This document shows positions 16,045-23,965 of a stretch of 64,000 nucleotides of DNA, one piece after another; position 1 is the first letter of the stretch; the number at the start of each line of letters is the position of its first letter. The position numbers and the translations under genes are program-made. This DNA comes from JAKQIM01 sp964633225 (GTDB lineage: Bacteria; Chloroflexota; Anaerolineae; Anaerolineales; UBA4823): NCBI GenBank assembly GCA_964633225.1, contig CAZWFQ010000005.1, forward strand, positions 1-64,000. The letters run 5' to 3'. The notes beneath the pieces were generated by a model. The model was not told the DNA's origin and ran no database searches. It was given only the letters and a program-made list of their open reading frames with translations.

Positions 16045-17733
16045 TTACAGATCGCCCACCAGGAAGGTATTCCAGATGGTGTCGACGATGGCGGTCTCGC
16101 CCTTAGGCACCTGGACGATGACCAGAATAATGGCGGCGGTGGGGGTGTCAATCGGCACAGCCGAGAGCACATAGGTATCAAAGCCGCCCGTGCCACCGCA
16201 GTTATAGAAGGCATCGTACTTGCCGCGGTAGTAGCCGTCGTTGTAATCATAGCGCCCATCATACTTGCAGCCATCAAGGTACGTGCCATTGTAGTAGTCC
16301 AGGAATTGCACGTAGCCGCCGATTTGGGCGAAGGTGGCTGATGCGCCGAAGAACACGCCGGGGGCATCATAGTAATCGAAGAAGTCGGCGTTACTGGGCG
16401 CGGCCGAGATGGCGACGCCGATCTCATCACCATCCCAGGTCCAAGAGCCGCCGTTCACGTCACCCCATTCCAGCGGCACGTCCATCATGATGGAGTACGT
16501 ATCATCCAGGCAAGACATGTAACCGGCATTGTCTTCTGATTCGAGGCAGTTGGCGGGTACTGTGGAACCGGTACTACCGCCGGTATTGCCGCCGGTATTG
16601 CCGCCCGTACTGCCTCCGCCAGAGAAGTAGCCGGTCAGCTCGATCTCGCGCCCATTGAGCTGCCCTTCCCATAGCGACAGATCTGACCAGCGGATGACGG
16701 TTACCGACATGGTGTCGCCAGAATTGCGGCTGCGCAGTACATCGCAGTAGTCGGTCATGGTGCCGTCCAGGGCCAACACCTCGTTCTCTAACATGTAGAT
16801 GATATCGCCAGGCATGATGCCGGCATTATCGGCGGGCGAGCCAGAAGCAACGGACCGCACCCACACGCCAGATATGACATCTTCATTGATCGTGCCGTAG
16901 ACGGCGCCGCCGTTTACGCCGATGGATTCAACGTTCTTGCCCAATCGAAGTTGGTCGATGATCGGCAGTGCTTCATCACGGCTGATGGCAAAGTTCTGGT
17001 CGGTCTCAGAGACGATGGCGTAATTGATGCCTACCAGGGAGCCGTTGGCATCCACCAGGGCGCCGCCCGAATTCCCTGGGTTGATCTTGGCAGTATGCTC
17101 GATGACCGAGTCAACCGAGGCCCAGCTTGTTTCACCATCGGCTGAGGATTTGGAGACAATGCCATCTGTCAGTGTGAAGCGTGGATCGCCCAGGGGGAAG
17201 CCCGCAGCATACACTGGCTGGCCCACGTCGATATTGCCGTCAACCCACTGCATATAGGGGAAGCCGTCGCCATCGATGTCAATTACGGCCAGGTCTGAAC
17301 ATTCAGAGACACCCAAAACTTTGGCGTTGTAAGTTTTGCTGGTATCGCCGCCGACCCAGACGCGCAAAATGGCAGCCCCGGTAACAACATGGTTGTTGGT
17401 GATGGCAATGCCAGATGGATCAATGATCACGCCCGAGCCACGTTTCCCTACATTCACATTCCAACCGACCTCTGGATCAACAAAGGTGCCCTCGGCCTCA
17501 ATCTGAATGACAGCTCTTTCGACATCTCCCAAACCGCTGATCAGCAGTGGGGGGACGGTGGGGGCTGGGGGTTCGGTGGGGGTTGGGGGTTCGGTAGGTT
17601 GGGGTACTTCGGTGGGTGGTGGGGGTTGTGTGGGGGCGGGCGCTACCGTGGGTGTGCTGCCACCGCAAGCCAGGCTAACAAGGATAACAATGTTCATGAG
17701 CCACAATAAGGGCTTAAGCGGGTGTTTCTTCAT
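16045..17733 (-). CDS. HtrA/DegP-like serine protease lipoprotein with PDZ domain
   Basis: This 562-residue protein has a signal peptide ending in a lipobox (VSLAC, Cys23) and a Pro/Thr linker to about residue 62. A trypsin-like protease domain follows, with the triad His115 (ITNNHVV), Asp147 (CSDLAVIDID) and Ser222 (NPGNSGGALV). A PDZ domain is at about 285-360 (GVWVRSVASGSPADNAGIMPGDII). A Gly/Thr spacer leads to an unassigned, Tyr/Asp-rich C-terminal domain. Such proteases degrade or sense misfolded envelope proteins. ATG 17733 has AAAGGAGAATG upstream. It lies directly downstream of an ECF sigma/anti-sigma pair on the same strand, fitting an envelope-stress module, though its own promoter is likely. 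Confidence 0.88.
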   Translation of the reverse strand: MKKHPLKPLLWLMNIVILVSLACGGSTPTVAPAPTQPPPPTEVPQPTEPPTPTEPPAPTVPPLLISGLGDVERAVIQIEAEGTFVDPEVGWNVNVGKRGSGVIIDPSGIAITNNHVVTGAAILRVWVGGDTSKTYNAKVLGVSECSDLAVIDIDGDGFPYMQWVDGNIDVGQPVYAAGFPLGDPRFTLTDGIVSKSSADGETSWASVDSVIEHTAKINPGNSGGALVDANGSLVGINYAIVSETDQNFAISRDEALPIIDQLRLGKNVESIGVNGGAVYGTINEDVISGVWVRSVASGSPADNAGIMPGDIIYMLENEVLALDGTMTDYCDVLRSRNSGDTMSVTVIRWSDLSLWEGQLNGREIELTGYFSGGGSTGGNTGGNTGGSTGSTVPANCLESEDNAGYMSCLDDTYSIMMDVPLEWGDVNGGSWTWDGDEIGVAISAAPSNADFFDYYDAPGVFFGASATFAQIGGYVQFLDYYNGTYLDGCKYDGRYDYNDGYYRGKYDAFYNCGGTGGFDTYVLSAVPIDTPTAAIILVIVQVPKGETAIVDTIWNTFLVGDL

Positions 17734-17799
17734 CTCATTCTCCTTTTGTTTGGGGTCTGGGAAAACAGAAAAACCTTGGAGCAGTATTAACCTAATCTT

Positions 17800-17808
17800 A
17801 GTTTACCA
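17800..17808 (-). promoter_or_regulatory. Extended -10 element (TGg-TAAACT) for the HtrA-like gene
   Basis: Reading the minus strand, TGG-TAAACT lies about 70 nt upstream of the start codon. The -35 region is weak. TAAACT with an upstream TG recurs at 28075-28080 and 59844-59849. Confidence 0.35.
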
Positions 17809-17920
17809 TAAAACACTTAAAATGGGATAGGTTTGGGGGTATTTGTTCGGGTGACCAAAGCAGTGTGTTCTGGTCTTAAAGGATTTTTATTGCAGGGGCA
17901 AACGCGCGTTTGAGTGGAGA

Positions 17921-19006
17921 TCATGCCCGGCTGCCGCGCCGTAAGAAGAAAGCTGCCAATCCAGTGGCTACTGCCACCACACCCAAGATGACTTCGATTG
18001 TAAGCAGCGCATTTGAGCGGCTGGAGGGGATGGTCACATCTCCTGATGCCTGGGTGGGCTGGTTTTCGCTGGCGCTTTGGGGCTCCTGAGCATTGGTATC
18101 CGCGGTGGGCGGCAGCGGGAGAGGGGTGTCAGTTGGTCTAGCGGTGGGCGTATCCAGGATCATTGCGAGGGCGGCTGCTTCTGCAGTCTCTGTCAGGGTG
18201 GACGTAGCCAAGCTCGCGGTAATCACGGTGGGGGTGGCTGTTGCTTCTTGGGTCATGCTGGGGGTAGCTGTGGCAGACCCGATGCGTGAAGCGGTGACAT
18301 CTTGGGTGGCGCTTATGGTCGTGGTAAATGGTTCTACAGGATTGCTGGCAGAGATACCAACGATATCAATCGGTTCGGGTGATGGCTCGACGGGAAGTTC
18401 GGCGGTTTCGTCCAAGCTCTCGGTAGGTGCAGTTTTGGGGCTCGGCTCTTCGCTAGGCTGGGCTCCGCCTGTCGCCAGTTCGGCCGACTCGGCGGCGGGT
18501 GGCAATCCAGCGACGGCTAAAGTTTCTTCCGTCTGCGTGATCTCCATCCCTTCAGCCTCAGCGCTGGCGGCTTCTTGGGCCATCCCGGCGTCGCTAATGG
18601 CGGCCTCAGGTTGGGGAGCCTCAAGCGCCACTGGTTGGGCGTTATCTGGCGCAGCATAATGAACCGCACGCGGAGCTAATCCTAAGAAATCTCCCAGCAG
18701 CACCAGCACCAAGAGCAAGCTGCTGACAGCAGACGCAAAGCTGAAAGCAGGGAAAAGCGGCTTTGGCTGGGGCTGCCGGCTGGTGACCATTTGCGGAGTC
18801 AAAGTAAAACTGCGCGGACGACGCGGCCGGGGCAGGCTGCGCAGCAGCAGGCGGGTCTTTTGCAGATCGTCCAGGGTGGCTTGTAAGATGGGGGTTGTGT
18901 TCAGGCGCGCTTCCAGGCGGGCACGTTCTTTGCTGTTTAGCTGCCCGTCCAGGTAGGCTGAAAGTATTTCATCGTCGCGCGCGGATAATTGACCCTTGAT
19001 CATCAC
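17921..19006 (-). CDS. Anti-sigma factor-like membrane protein
   Basis: This 361-residue protein is translationally coupled to the upstream ECF sigma gene. The first 50 residues (LSAYLDGQLNSKERARLEARL) match the zinc-finger-associated anti-sigma helical domain, though the HxxxCxxC zinc ligands are not present. A transmembrane helix follows at about residues 95-115. A long Ala/Pro/Thr/Glu-rich low-complexity region comes next, and a second membrane helix lies at the C-terminus (IEVILGVVAVATGLAAFFLRR). It probably tethers the sigma factor at the membrane. The start is GTG 19006 (GTGA overlap with the sigma stop) or ATG 19003. Confidence 0.75.
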   Translation of the reverse strand: MMIKGQLSARDDEILSAYLDGQLNSKERARLEARLNTTPILQATLDDLQKTRLLLRSLPRPRRPRSFTLTPQMVTSRQPQPKPLFPAFSFASAVSSLLLVLVLLGDFLGLAPRAVHYAAPDNAQPVALEAPQPEAAISDAGMAQEAASAEAEGMEITQTEETLAVAGLPPAAESAELATGGAQPSEEPSPKTAPTESLDETAELPVEPSPEPIDIVGISASNPVEPFTTTISATQDVTASRIGSATATPSMTQEATATPTVITASLATSTLTETAEAAALAMILDTPTARPTDTPLPLPPTADTNAQEPQSASENQPTQASGDVTIPSSRSNALLTIEVILGVVAVATGLAAFFLRRGSRA

Positions 19007-19614
19007 ATCTCTCGGTTCTCACCATCATGACGAAATACCGCGGGTAATAGTTCCCAAAAGCCTTTCAGGCAGTCACGCATGCGTAAGCGGGCGCGCGCCA
19101 GCCTGCTCTTGACCGTGCCTAGCGGCTTGCCCAGGGCCTGGGCTGCTTCGGTGTAATCCATGCCCTGGATATCTACCATTAATACTGCGGCGCGGAAGTC
19201 GTCCGGAAGATCATGCAGGCAGTGTTCAATTGCCTGGCGCAGCTCGTCGCGATCCAAGTTCTCTTCAGGCGAATCTTGCGGATCTATCATCCAGCGTGGC
19301 GATTCGATCTCTTCGCCACTATCATCCAATGGCTCAAGGGGGGTGGTGGGCCGGCGTTTACGCCTGCGCAGCTCGTCATAGCAGGCGTTGGTCACAATGC
19401 GCAGCAGCCAGGCGCGGAAAGATCCGCCGCGGTAAGAACGGATATGATGAAAAGCGGAGATGAAGGCCTCTTGAGATGCGTCAGCAGCCGCAGCCTCTTC
19501 TCCCATCATGCGGTAGGCTTGGTGGTAAACCTGGTCTTGGTAAACCAACACCAGGTGATTGAATGAATCCAGGTCGCCCTGGCAAGCAGCCTGGATCAGG
19601 GCCGGTTCGTCCAT
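19003..19614 (-). CDS. ECF-type RNA polymerase sigma factor
   Basis: This 203-residue sigma-70 family protein has region 2 (LVLVYQDQVYHQAYRMMGEEAAAADASQEAF, with the DASQEAF helix for core binding and GSFRAWLLRIVTNACYDELRRR for -10 contact). Region 4 is LPDDFRAAVLMVDIQGMDYTEAAQALGKPLGTVKSRLARAR, a helix-turn-helix for the -35. There is no region 3, as expected for ECF. A TACAAT -10 box lies 8 nt upstream of ATG 19614 without a Shine-Dalgarno, so its mRNA is probably leaderless. The anti-sigma gene overlaps its stop. Targets cannot be read, but the HtrA-like protease two genes on is a natural candidate. Confidence 0.92.
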   Translation of the reverse strand: MDEPALIQAACQGDLDSFNHLVLVYQDQVYHQAYRMMGEEAAAADASQEAFISAFHHIRSYRGGSFRAWLLRIVTNACYDELRRRKRRPTTPLEPLDDSGEEIESPRWMIDPQDSPEENLDRDELRQAIEHCLHDLPDDFRAAVLMVDIQGMDYTEAAQALGKPLGTVKSRLARARLRMRDCLKGFWELLPAVFRHDGENREM

Positions 19615-19622
19615 ATCGCATA

Positions 19623-19628
19623 ATTGTA
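19623..19628 (-). promoter_or_regulatory. -10 box (TACAAT) for the ECF sigma gene
   Basis: On the minus strand, TACAAT ends 8 nt before ATG 19614, with a TTGTCA at 19644-19649 (15-nt spacer). This places the transcription start at the start codon. Confidence 0.45.
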
Positions 19629-19671
19629 ACCGAGAATGTTCGATGACAAGGGCGAATTCTGACCTTATCTA

Positions 19672-19700
19672 TTGCCCTTCTTTGTAAAGGCGATTACAAT
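19672..19700 (+). promoter_or_regulatory. Promoter TTGCCC-17-TACAAT
   Basis: The -35 TTGCCC (19672-19677) and -10 TACAAT (19695-19700) are separated by exactly 17 nt. The expected start near 19707 gives a 12-nt leader carrying TTGGAG before the small ORF at 19719. Confidence 0.6.
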
Positions 19701-19718
19701 GCGACCTTGGAGAAGCTC

Positions 19719-19844
19719 ATGTCTGAGAAAAGTCGAAATATTTTCCTTTCTTGCCTGGTTATATTCTTGGTGGTTTGCTTGTGTTTAAGCCTGATGACTG
19801 GAGGGGTGGCGATATTCATGGCTTTTCAATCAGTTGGCCAGTGA
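19719..19844 (+). CDS. 41-residue single-pass membrane peptide
   Basis: This short ORF is supported by a promoter with consensus spacing and by GGAGAAG 6 nt before ATG 19719. The product starts MSEKSRN, followed by about 27 hydrophobic residues (IFLSCLVIFLVVCLCLSLMTGG and on), and ends FQSVGQ. It has three Cys within the membrane span. It is read 20 nt upstream of the HAD phosphatase gene and probably shares its transcript. It lies back to back with the ECF sigma operon. No family recognised. Confidence 0.5.
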   Translation: MSEKSRNIFLSCLVIFLVVCLCLSLMTGGVAIFMAFQSVGQ

Positions 19845-19864
19845 TGCCCGATGGATCGTAAACG

Positions 19865-20545
19865 ATGACACTTGATCTTAACCGGATACAGGGGTTGTGT
19901 TTTGATGTGGATGGCACACTGAGCGATACCGATGATCAGTTTGTGCGTAAGCTAGCGCATTGGTTATCGCCCCTGCGCTTTGTTTTTCGCCAGCGAGACC
20001 CACTGCCCTTCGCCAGGCGGGTTGTTATGGTCACTGAGAACCCAGCCAATTTTATGGCTGGTGTGCCTGATCGGCTGGGGGTGGATGGCGCGATTGCCGC
20101 AGCGGGTGACTTCTTTTACCGCCAGGGCCTGGGCAAATCAGACGCGCCATTCTTGTTGATCGATGGGGTGCGGGAGATGTTGGGGCGCTTGCAGCAGCAT
20201 TACCCCATGAGCGTGGTCACGGCGCGCGGCTTGCGCAGCACTGAGCGCTTCTTGGATCAATTCGAGCTGCGGCCATTTTTTCACTGTGTGGCGGCTGCCC
20301 AAACCTGCAAACATACTAAACCTTATCCTGACCCTATCTTATGGGCGGCTGAGCAAATGGGCCTGCCCTCACAGGCTTGCCTGATGATCGGCGATACGAC
20401 GGTAGATATCCGCGCCGGCAAGGCGGCTGGTGCCCAAGCTGTGGGCGTGTTATGCGGTTTTGGCGAGGAAGCAGAACTGAGAGTATCTGGGGCAGACCTG
20501 ATCTTGCCGAGCACGGCTCTTCTTCCTGAAATCTTGCAGAAATAA
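19865..20545 (+). CDS. HAD-superfamily hydrolase, phosphoglycolate phosphatase-like
   Basis: This 226-residue soluble phosphatase has HAD motif I CFDVDGTLSDTDD (nucleophile Asp and acid/base Asp at about 16 and 18) and motif II SVVTARG. A motif III Lys lies near TKPYPDP, and motif IV is MIGDTTVDIRAGKAAG. The alpha-helical cap between residues 20 and 95 resembles the phosphoglycolate phosphatase/Gph group. Substrate is not determined. ATG 19865 gives the usual short N-terminus. It probably shares the transcript that begins upstream of the small membrane peptide. Confidence 0.85.
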   Translation: MTLDLNRIQGLCFDVDGTLSDTDDQFVRKLAHWLSPLRFVFRQRDPLPFARRVVMVTENPANFMAGVPDRLGVDGAIAAAGDFFYRQGLGKSDAPFLLIDGVREMLGRLQQHYPMSVVTARGLRSTERFLDQFELRPFFHCVAAAQTCKHTKPYPDPILWAAEQMGLPSQACLMIGDTTVDIRAGKAAGAQAVGVLCGFGEEAELRVSGADLILPSTALLPEILQK

Positions 20546-20577
20546 CAGGTTTTCACCACTTTGGGGCCAGTTGGGTA

Positions 20578-20606
20578 TTGTATCTGCGGCAATGATTGGC
20601 TATAAT
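20578..20606 (+). promoter_or_regulatory. Promoter TTGTAT-17-TATAAT giving a leaderless transcript
   Basis: A perfect TATAAT (20601-20606) lies 17 nt after TTGTAT. The start codon ATG 20613 is 6 nt beyond the -10, so translation would begin at or within a base of the 5' end. Confidence 0.7.
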
Positions 20607-20612
20607 CTAGGT

Positions 20613-21557
20613 ATGAAGAAGTGGGGCCTATTGGCTGTTGCCTTGTTGGTTTGTTTGATGGTGCCTGGGTTATTGGCTCTGGCCCAGACGGAAGATGCGC
20701 GCTACTTCCCAGAGACCGGGCACTGGGTGACCGGGGATTTCCTGGCAATGTACAACAGCGTTCCAAATCCGCAATTGGTATTTGGTTACCCAATTACCGA
20801 TGCATTCACCGATCAGAATGGAATGAAAATCCAGTATTTCCAGCGGGTGCGCTTTGAGCTGCATCCTGAGCTGCCCATTGAGCCGCGGGTGGTGCTGACG
20901 TTGTTGGGAGAGTATCTTTACCAGGTGGATGGGCCGGGCACTGTTGTACCGACCGCCACGAGCATGACGGCCTGCCGCCGCATCCCTGTAGACGGCTTGC
21001 CGGTTTGTTATGCCTTCTTGGATTTCTTTGATGCCAATGGCGGGATTGCTCAATTTGGGTTCCCAATCTCTGAGATTGAGATCCATGATGGTGTGATGGT
21101 GCAGTATTTCCAGCGAGCACGTTTTGAATGGAAGCCTGATCTGCCATCAGGCCAGCGCGTGGCGTTGACAGACTTGGGTGCTCACTATTTTAATCTTTAC
21201 GAAGATCAAATCTGGTTACTGCCCAGTCAAGAAGGCGATAATATTCCCTTTACGGTGATCTCCCTAAATGCACGCGCCTTTGCTCGGCGGGCGACCATGG
21301 CCTCCAGCGGCCGTCAATTTGTGGATATTGTGGTGCAAGATCAAAATTTGCGTCCCGTAGACAATGTGACGGTACAGATTATCGTCCGGTTTACAGATGG
21401 CAGCGAGCGGCTTTTCATGGTTGTGACGAATGAACATGGACTTGCTGAGCAGGATTTTTCGTTCAATGGGCAGCCTGCTGGAATTGCCGAGATCATCGTC
21501 GTTGCCACCAGCGATGAGTTGGAAGACCGGACCATCACTTCGTTCGGCATCTGGTAG
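20613..21557 (+). CDS. Secreted protein with LGFP-like repeats and a C-terminal Ig-like domain
   Basis: This 314-residue protein has a clear signal peptide (MKKWGLLAVALLVCLMVPGLLALAQ). Two copies of an LGFP-type surface module follow, each with a PET/PV-type start, FGYPITDAF or FGFPISEIE, and IQYFQRVRFE or VQYFQRARFE. The C-terminal 100 residues (ARAFARRATMASSGRQFVDIVVQDQNLRPVDNVTVQI) form a beta-sandwich of the Big type. It probably binds the cell surface. The start at ATG 20613 is fixed by the promoter and signal peptide; in-frame upstream codons lie within the promoter. No enzyme motif. Confidence 0.8.
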   Translation: MKKWGLLAVALLVCLMVPGLLALAQTEDARYFPETGHWVTGDFLAMYNSVPNPQLVFGYPITDAFTDQNGMKIQYFQRVRFELHPELPIEPRVVLTLLGEYLYQVDGPGTVVPTATSMTACRRIPVDGLPVCYAFLDFFDANGGIAQFGFPISEIEIHDGVMVQYFQRARFEWKPDLPSGQRVALTDLGAHYFNLYEDQIWLLPSQEGDNIPFTVISLNARAFARRATMASSGRQFVDIVVQDQNLRPVDNVTVQIIVRFTDGSERLFMVVTNEHGLAEQDFSFNGQPAGIAEIIVVATSDELEDRTITSFGIW

Positions 21558-21577
21558 TTGGGTTGTGTCAAGTTATT

Positions 21578-21624
21578 AAAATGAGTGGAAGGCTGCGCAA
21601 TTAGCACAGCCTTCCACTCATTTT
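21578..21624. terminator. Bidirectional terminator between convergent genes
   Basis: A perfect 18-bp stem (21578-21595 with 21607-21624) has an 11-nt loop, with A/T tracts at both ends. It serves both the secreted protein (plus) and the polA/TPR operon (minus). Confidence 0.85.
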
Positions 21625-21631
21625 GTTCGTT

Positions 21632-23956
21632 TTATTTCTGTTGCAACTTGGCCAGCATCTGCTGATAATCGGCAGGGTTGGGGGGATTGAGCGCCAGGAT
21701 GGCCATGACGGTTTCGGCGGCTGCCGGGCGGTTGCCGGCTTGCAAGAATAGATTAATGGCGGCGTCAAGCTGCGTAATGGCCTCTTCGGTGCGCCCTACC
21801 TGGCGATAGAACTCTCCCAGGCGGCGGTGCATGGCCGGCTGTTTGGGATTTTCTTGTACCAGGGTGGTCAAAAATTCAAGCGCCTTTTGGTCTTGGCCGC
21901 TGTTTAACAGGTGGGTGATGTAGTTGTCTACCTCAGCCAGGGCCTGGGCTGTTTGCCCAAGGCGCAAGTTGAGGTCAATCAACATCCCGCGCGCCTTGGC
22001 ATCATCAGGCTCAAGGGTGCGCACCTGGTCGAAGACACGCAGCGCCTGGCGCCAATCGAGACTTTGCATATCAATATCTGCCATGCGGTGCAGCAGGTTG
22101 ACCTTGGTCCCGCGGTCTACGTTAGCCTGCTGAGCATACCGCAAGGCGCGGGTATATGTTTTGCGGGCCATTCCCAGGTCAGCCTGGCTGTAGTACACCT
22201 CAGCCAGCTTCAGAAATTCGTGCACTGTCTCTTCGACCTGGCCGCGTTCCATCATCAAATCAATCAAGTGGTTACGGGGTTCCATATCCATGGGGGCCAG
22301 ATCACTCACGCGCTTGAGCAGTGCAATCGCGCGGTTGGCTTCGCCGCGCACGCTGTAGCTTTCTGCTACCACGGTGAATTTATGCACGGCTTCAGCGATG
22401 TGGTTGTCTTGCAAGAGCAGATCGCCAATGCAAATGTGCAGGGGCAGGTAGGTCGGGGCAAACTTCAACGCGTAGTAGGCTTCTTCCATGGCAGTGCGGA
22501 GGTGACCTGTGCGGGCCAGGTTGTTGACCTTGGAGAGCGATTCAACTACCTGGTTGCTGCTGGCCTCGGTGAGCATTTCAGCCAAGGGAATTGGAGGGGT
22601 GCCTTCTACCTGAGCCGGTAGCTGCTGGCGGGCGCGCTTGATGTGGGTACGCCAGTCGGCACGGACGAGCATGGCGTTGATGTTGTCGCAAATGCGGACC
22701 TGGAATTTGGGGTCGTCTTGCTGGCTAAAAGCTTCAATAATCGGCTCGTAAAGCTGGTTTAACTCTTCGGCATACTCAGCCGAGACGTTTTCAGAATCGG
22801 CGATTTTTAGGGCCTCGAGGTATTCGATGGCAGCCTCTTTGGTGCGCTCCATCTTACGGTAGGTTTGACCGAGCAGCAGGCGGGCGCCCAGTGCAAAGCT
22901 GGTGTGTTTGACGGCTCGCTGCAGGTTGCGCACGGCACTTTCCAGGCGCTCGCCTTTGGACAGCAGCATGCCCAGGTCAAAATGCGCTGCGGGGCTTTCA
23001 ATCAAGCCGGCCTCCATGGCTCGCTCCAGTTCGTTAATGGCATCGGCATCTTTGCCGTGCGACTGGAGATCAATGGCCTGGCTGATATGCAGGGTCATCT
23101 TCGTATAGTCAATATGCTGCCCAAGGATGGCCGTGCCTTTGACAATCGAATTCAAGCCTCTAGCCTGTTGTTGGGCGGGCTGGGCTTCAGCCGCCTGCTC
23201 AAAGAGCATGCCAGCCAGGGCAGTCAGGGCTGCCTGGCGGGCCTCTTGAATTGGATCCAGGCTGGCGCGTTCTTTTGTGTCGGGTTTGGTTGTTTCTAAC
23301 TGCTTGACCTGGGCCATGGTCAGGGGGCCGGTTGCCCCGCGCGGGCGGCGCGGTTTTGGCAGCGGCTTGCCAGTCTGAATCATCGCCAGGGCCTGGGTGG
23401 CTTCATTGCTGTCGGGATATACTTGCAGCAGATGATTGATGGTCTGGACTGCTTTTTGTACCTCGCCGCTGTGCTGCATCAGGCTGGCGACCGCCACATA
23501 CTCCATGATCGCCTGCTGTTTGCGATTCAGGCGTTCGTAAACCAGGGCCAGGCGCGAGTGCGCCACCACGTTCTCGGGGTTGAGGCTTACCACACTGGTC
23601 CAGTTTTCGATTGCTTTCTCAATGTCCTTGTTGCGGGCATATTTTTCAGCCACTTCCAAATAGGTTTTGCAAGCCTGATCCACATTCCCGGTGCGCTCGA
23701 ACAATTCGGCGACTTTTTCGAGCGGCATGGGATCATTGGGAGAAATAGTGGCTGCACGTTGGTAGGTTTTGAGCGCGTTTTCAAAATCCTGCACTTCATA
23801 GAGCGCCAAGGCAAGATTGATGAGGGCCTTAGGCTCATCAGGAAATTCTGTCAGAGCCTGGCGATAATAACCAGCCGCTTTATCCCAAGCCTGGTCCCAT
23901 GCTGCTGAGTGGCCCTGGTTCATTGATTGTTGAAAACGTTCTTGATTTCCTGCCAT
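21632..23956 (-). CDS. Large tetratricopeptide-repeat protein
   Basis: This 774-residue soluble protein consists almost wholly of TPR helices. N-terminal repeats (about 15-190) include YYRQALTEFPDEPKALINLALALYE and AENYARNKDIEKAI-type units. A middle Pro/Arg linker (KPLPKPRRPRGATGPLT, about 205-225) separates a second, longer TPR array reaching the C-terminus. Such arrays are protein-docking scaffolds; no enzymatic domain is present. ATG 23956 is 9 nt downstream of the polA stop on the same strand, so it is transcribed with polA. The partner is unknown. Confidence 0.85.
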   Translation of the reverse strand: MAGNQERFQQSMNQGHSAAWDQAWDKAAGYYRQALTEFPDEPKALINLALALYEVQDFENALKTYQRAATISPNDPMPLEKVAELFERTGNVDQACKTYLEVAEKYARNKDIEKAIENWTSVVSLNPENVVAHSRLALVYERLNRKQQAIMEYVAVASLMQHSGEVQKAVQTINHLLQVYPDSNEATQALAMIQTGKPLPKPRRPRGATGPLTMAQVKQLETTKPDTKERASLDPIQEARQAALTALAGMLFEQAAEAQPAQQQARGLNSIVKGTAILGQHIDYTKMTLHISQAIDLQSHGKDADAINELERAMEAGLIESPAAHFDLGMLLSKGERLESAVRNLQRAVKHTSFALGARLLLGQTYRKMERTKEAAIEYLEALKIADSENVSAEYAEELNQLYEPIIEAFSQQDDPKFQVRICDNINAMLVRADWRTHIKRARQQLPAQVEGTPPIPLAEMLTEASSNQVVESLSKVNNLARTGHLRTAMEEAYYALKFAPTYLPLHICIGDLLLQDNHIAEAVHKFTVVAESYSVRGEANRAIALLKRVSDLAPMDMEPRNHLIDLMMERGQVEETVHEFLKLAEVYYSQADLGMARKTYTRALRYAQQANVDRGTKVNLLHRMADIDMQSLDWRQALRVFDQVRTLEPDDAKARGMLIDLNLRLGQTAQALAEVDNYITHLLNSGQDQKALEFLTTLVQENPKQPAMHRRLGEFYRQVGRTEEAITQLDAAINLFLQAGNRPAAAETVMAILALNPPNPADYQQMLAKLQQK

Positions 23957-23965
23957 ACGATCTCC

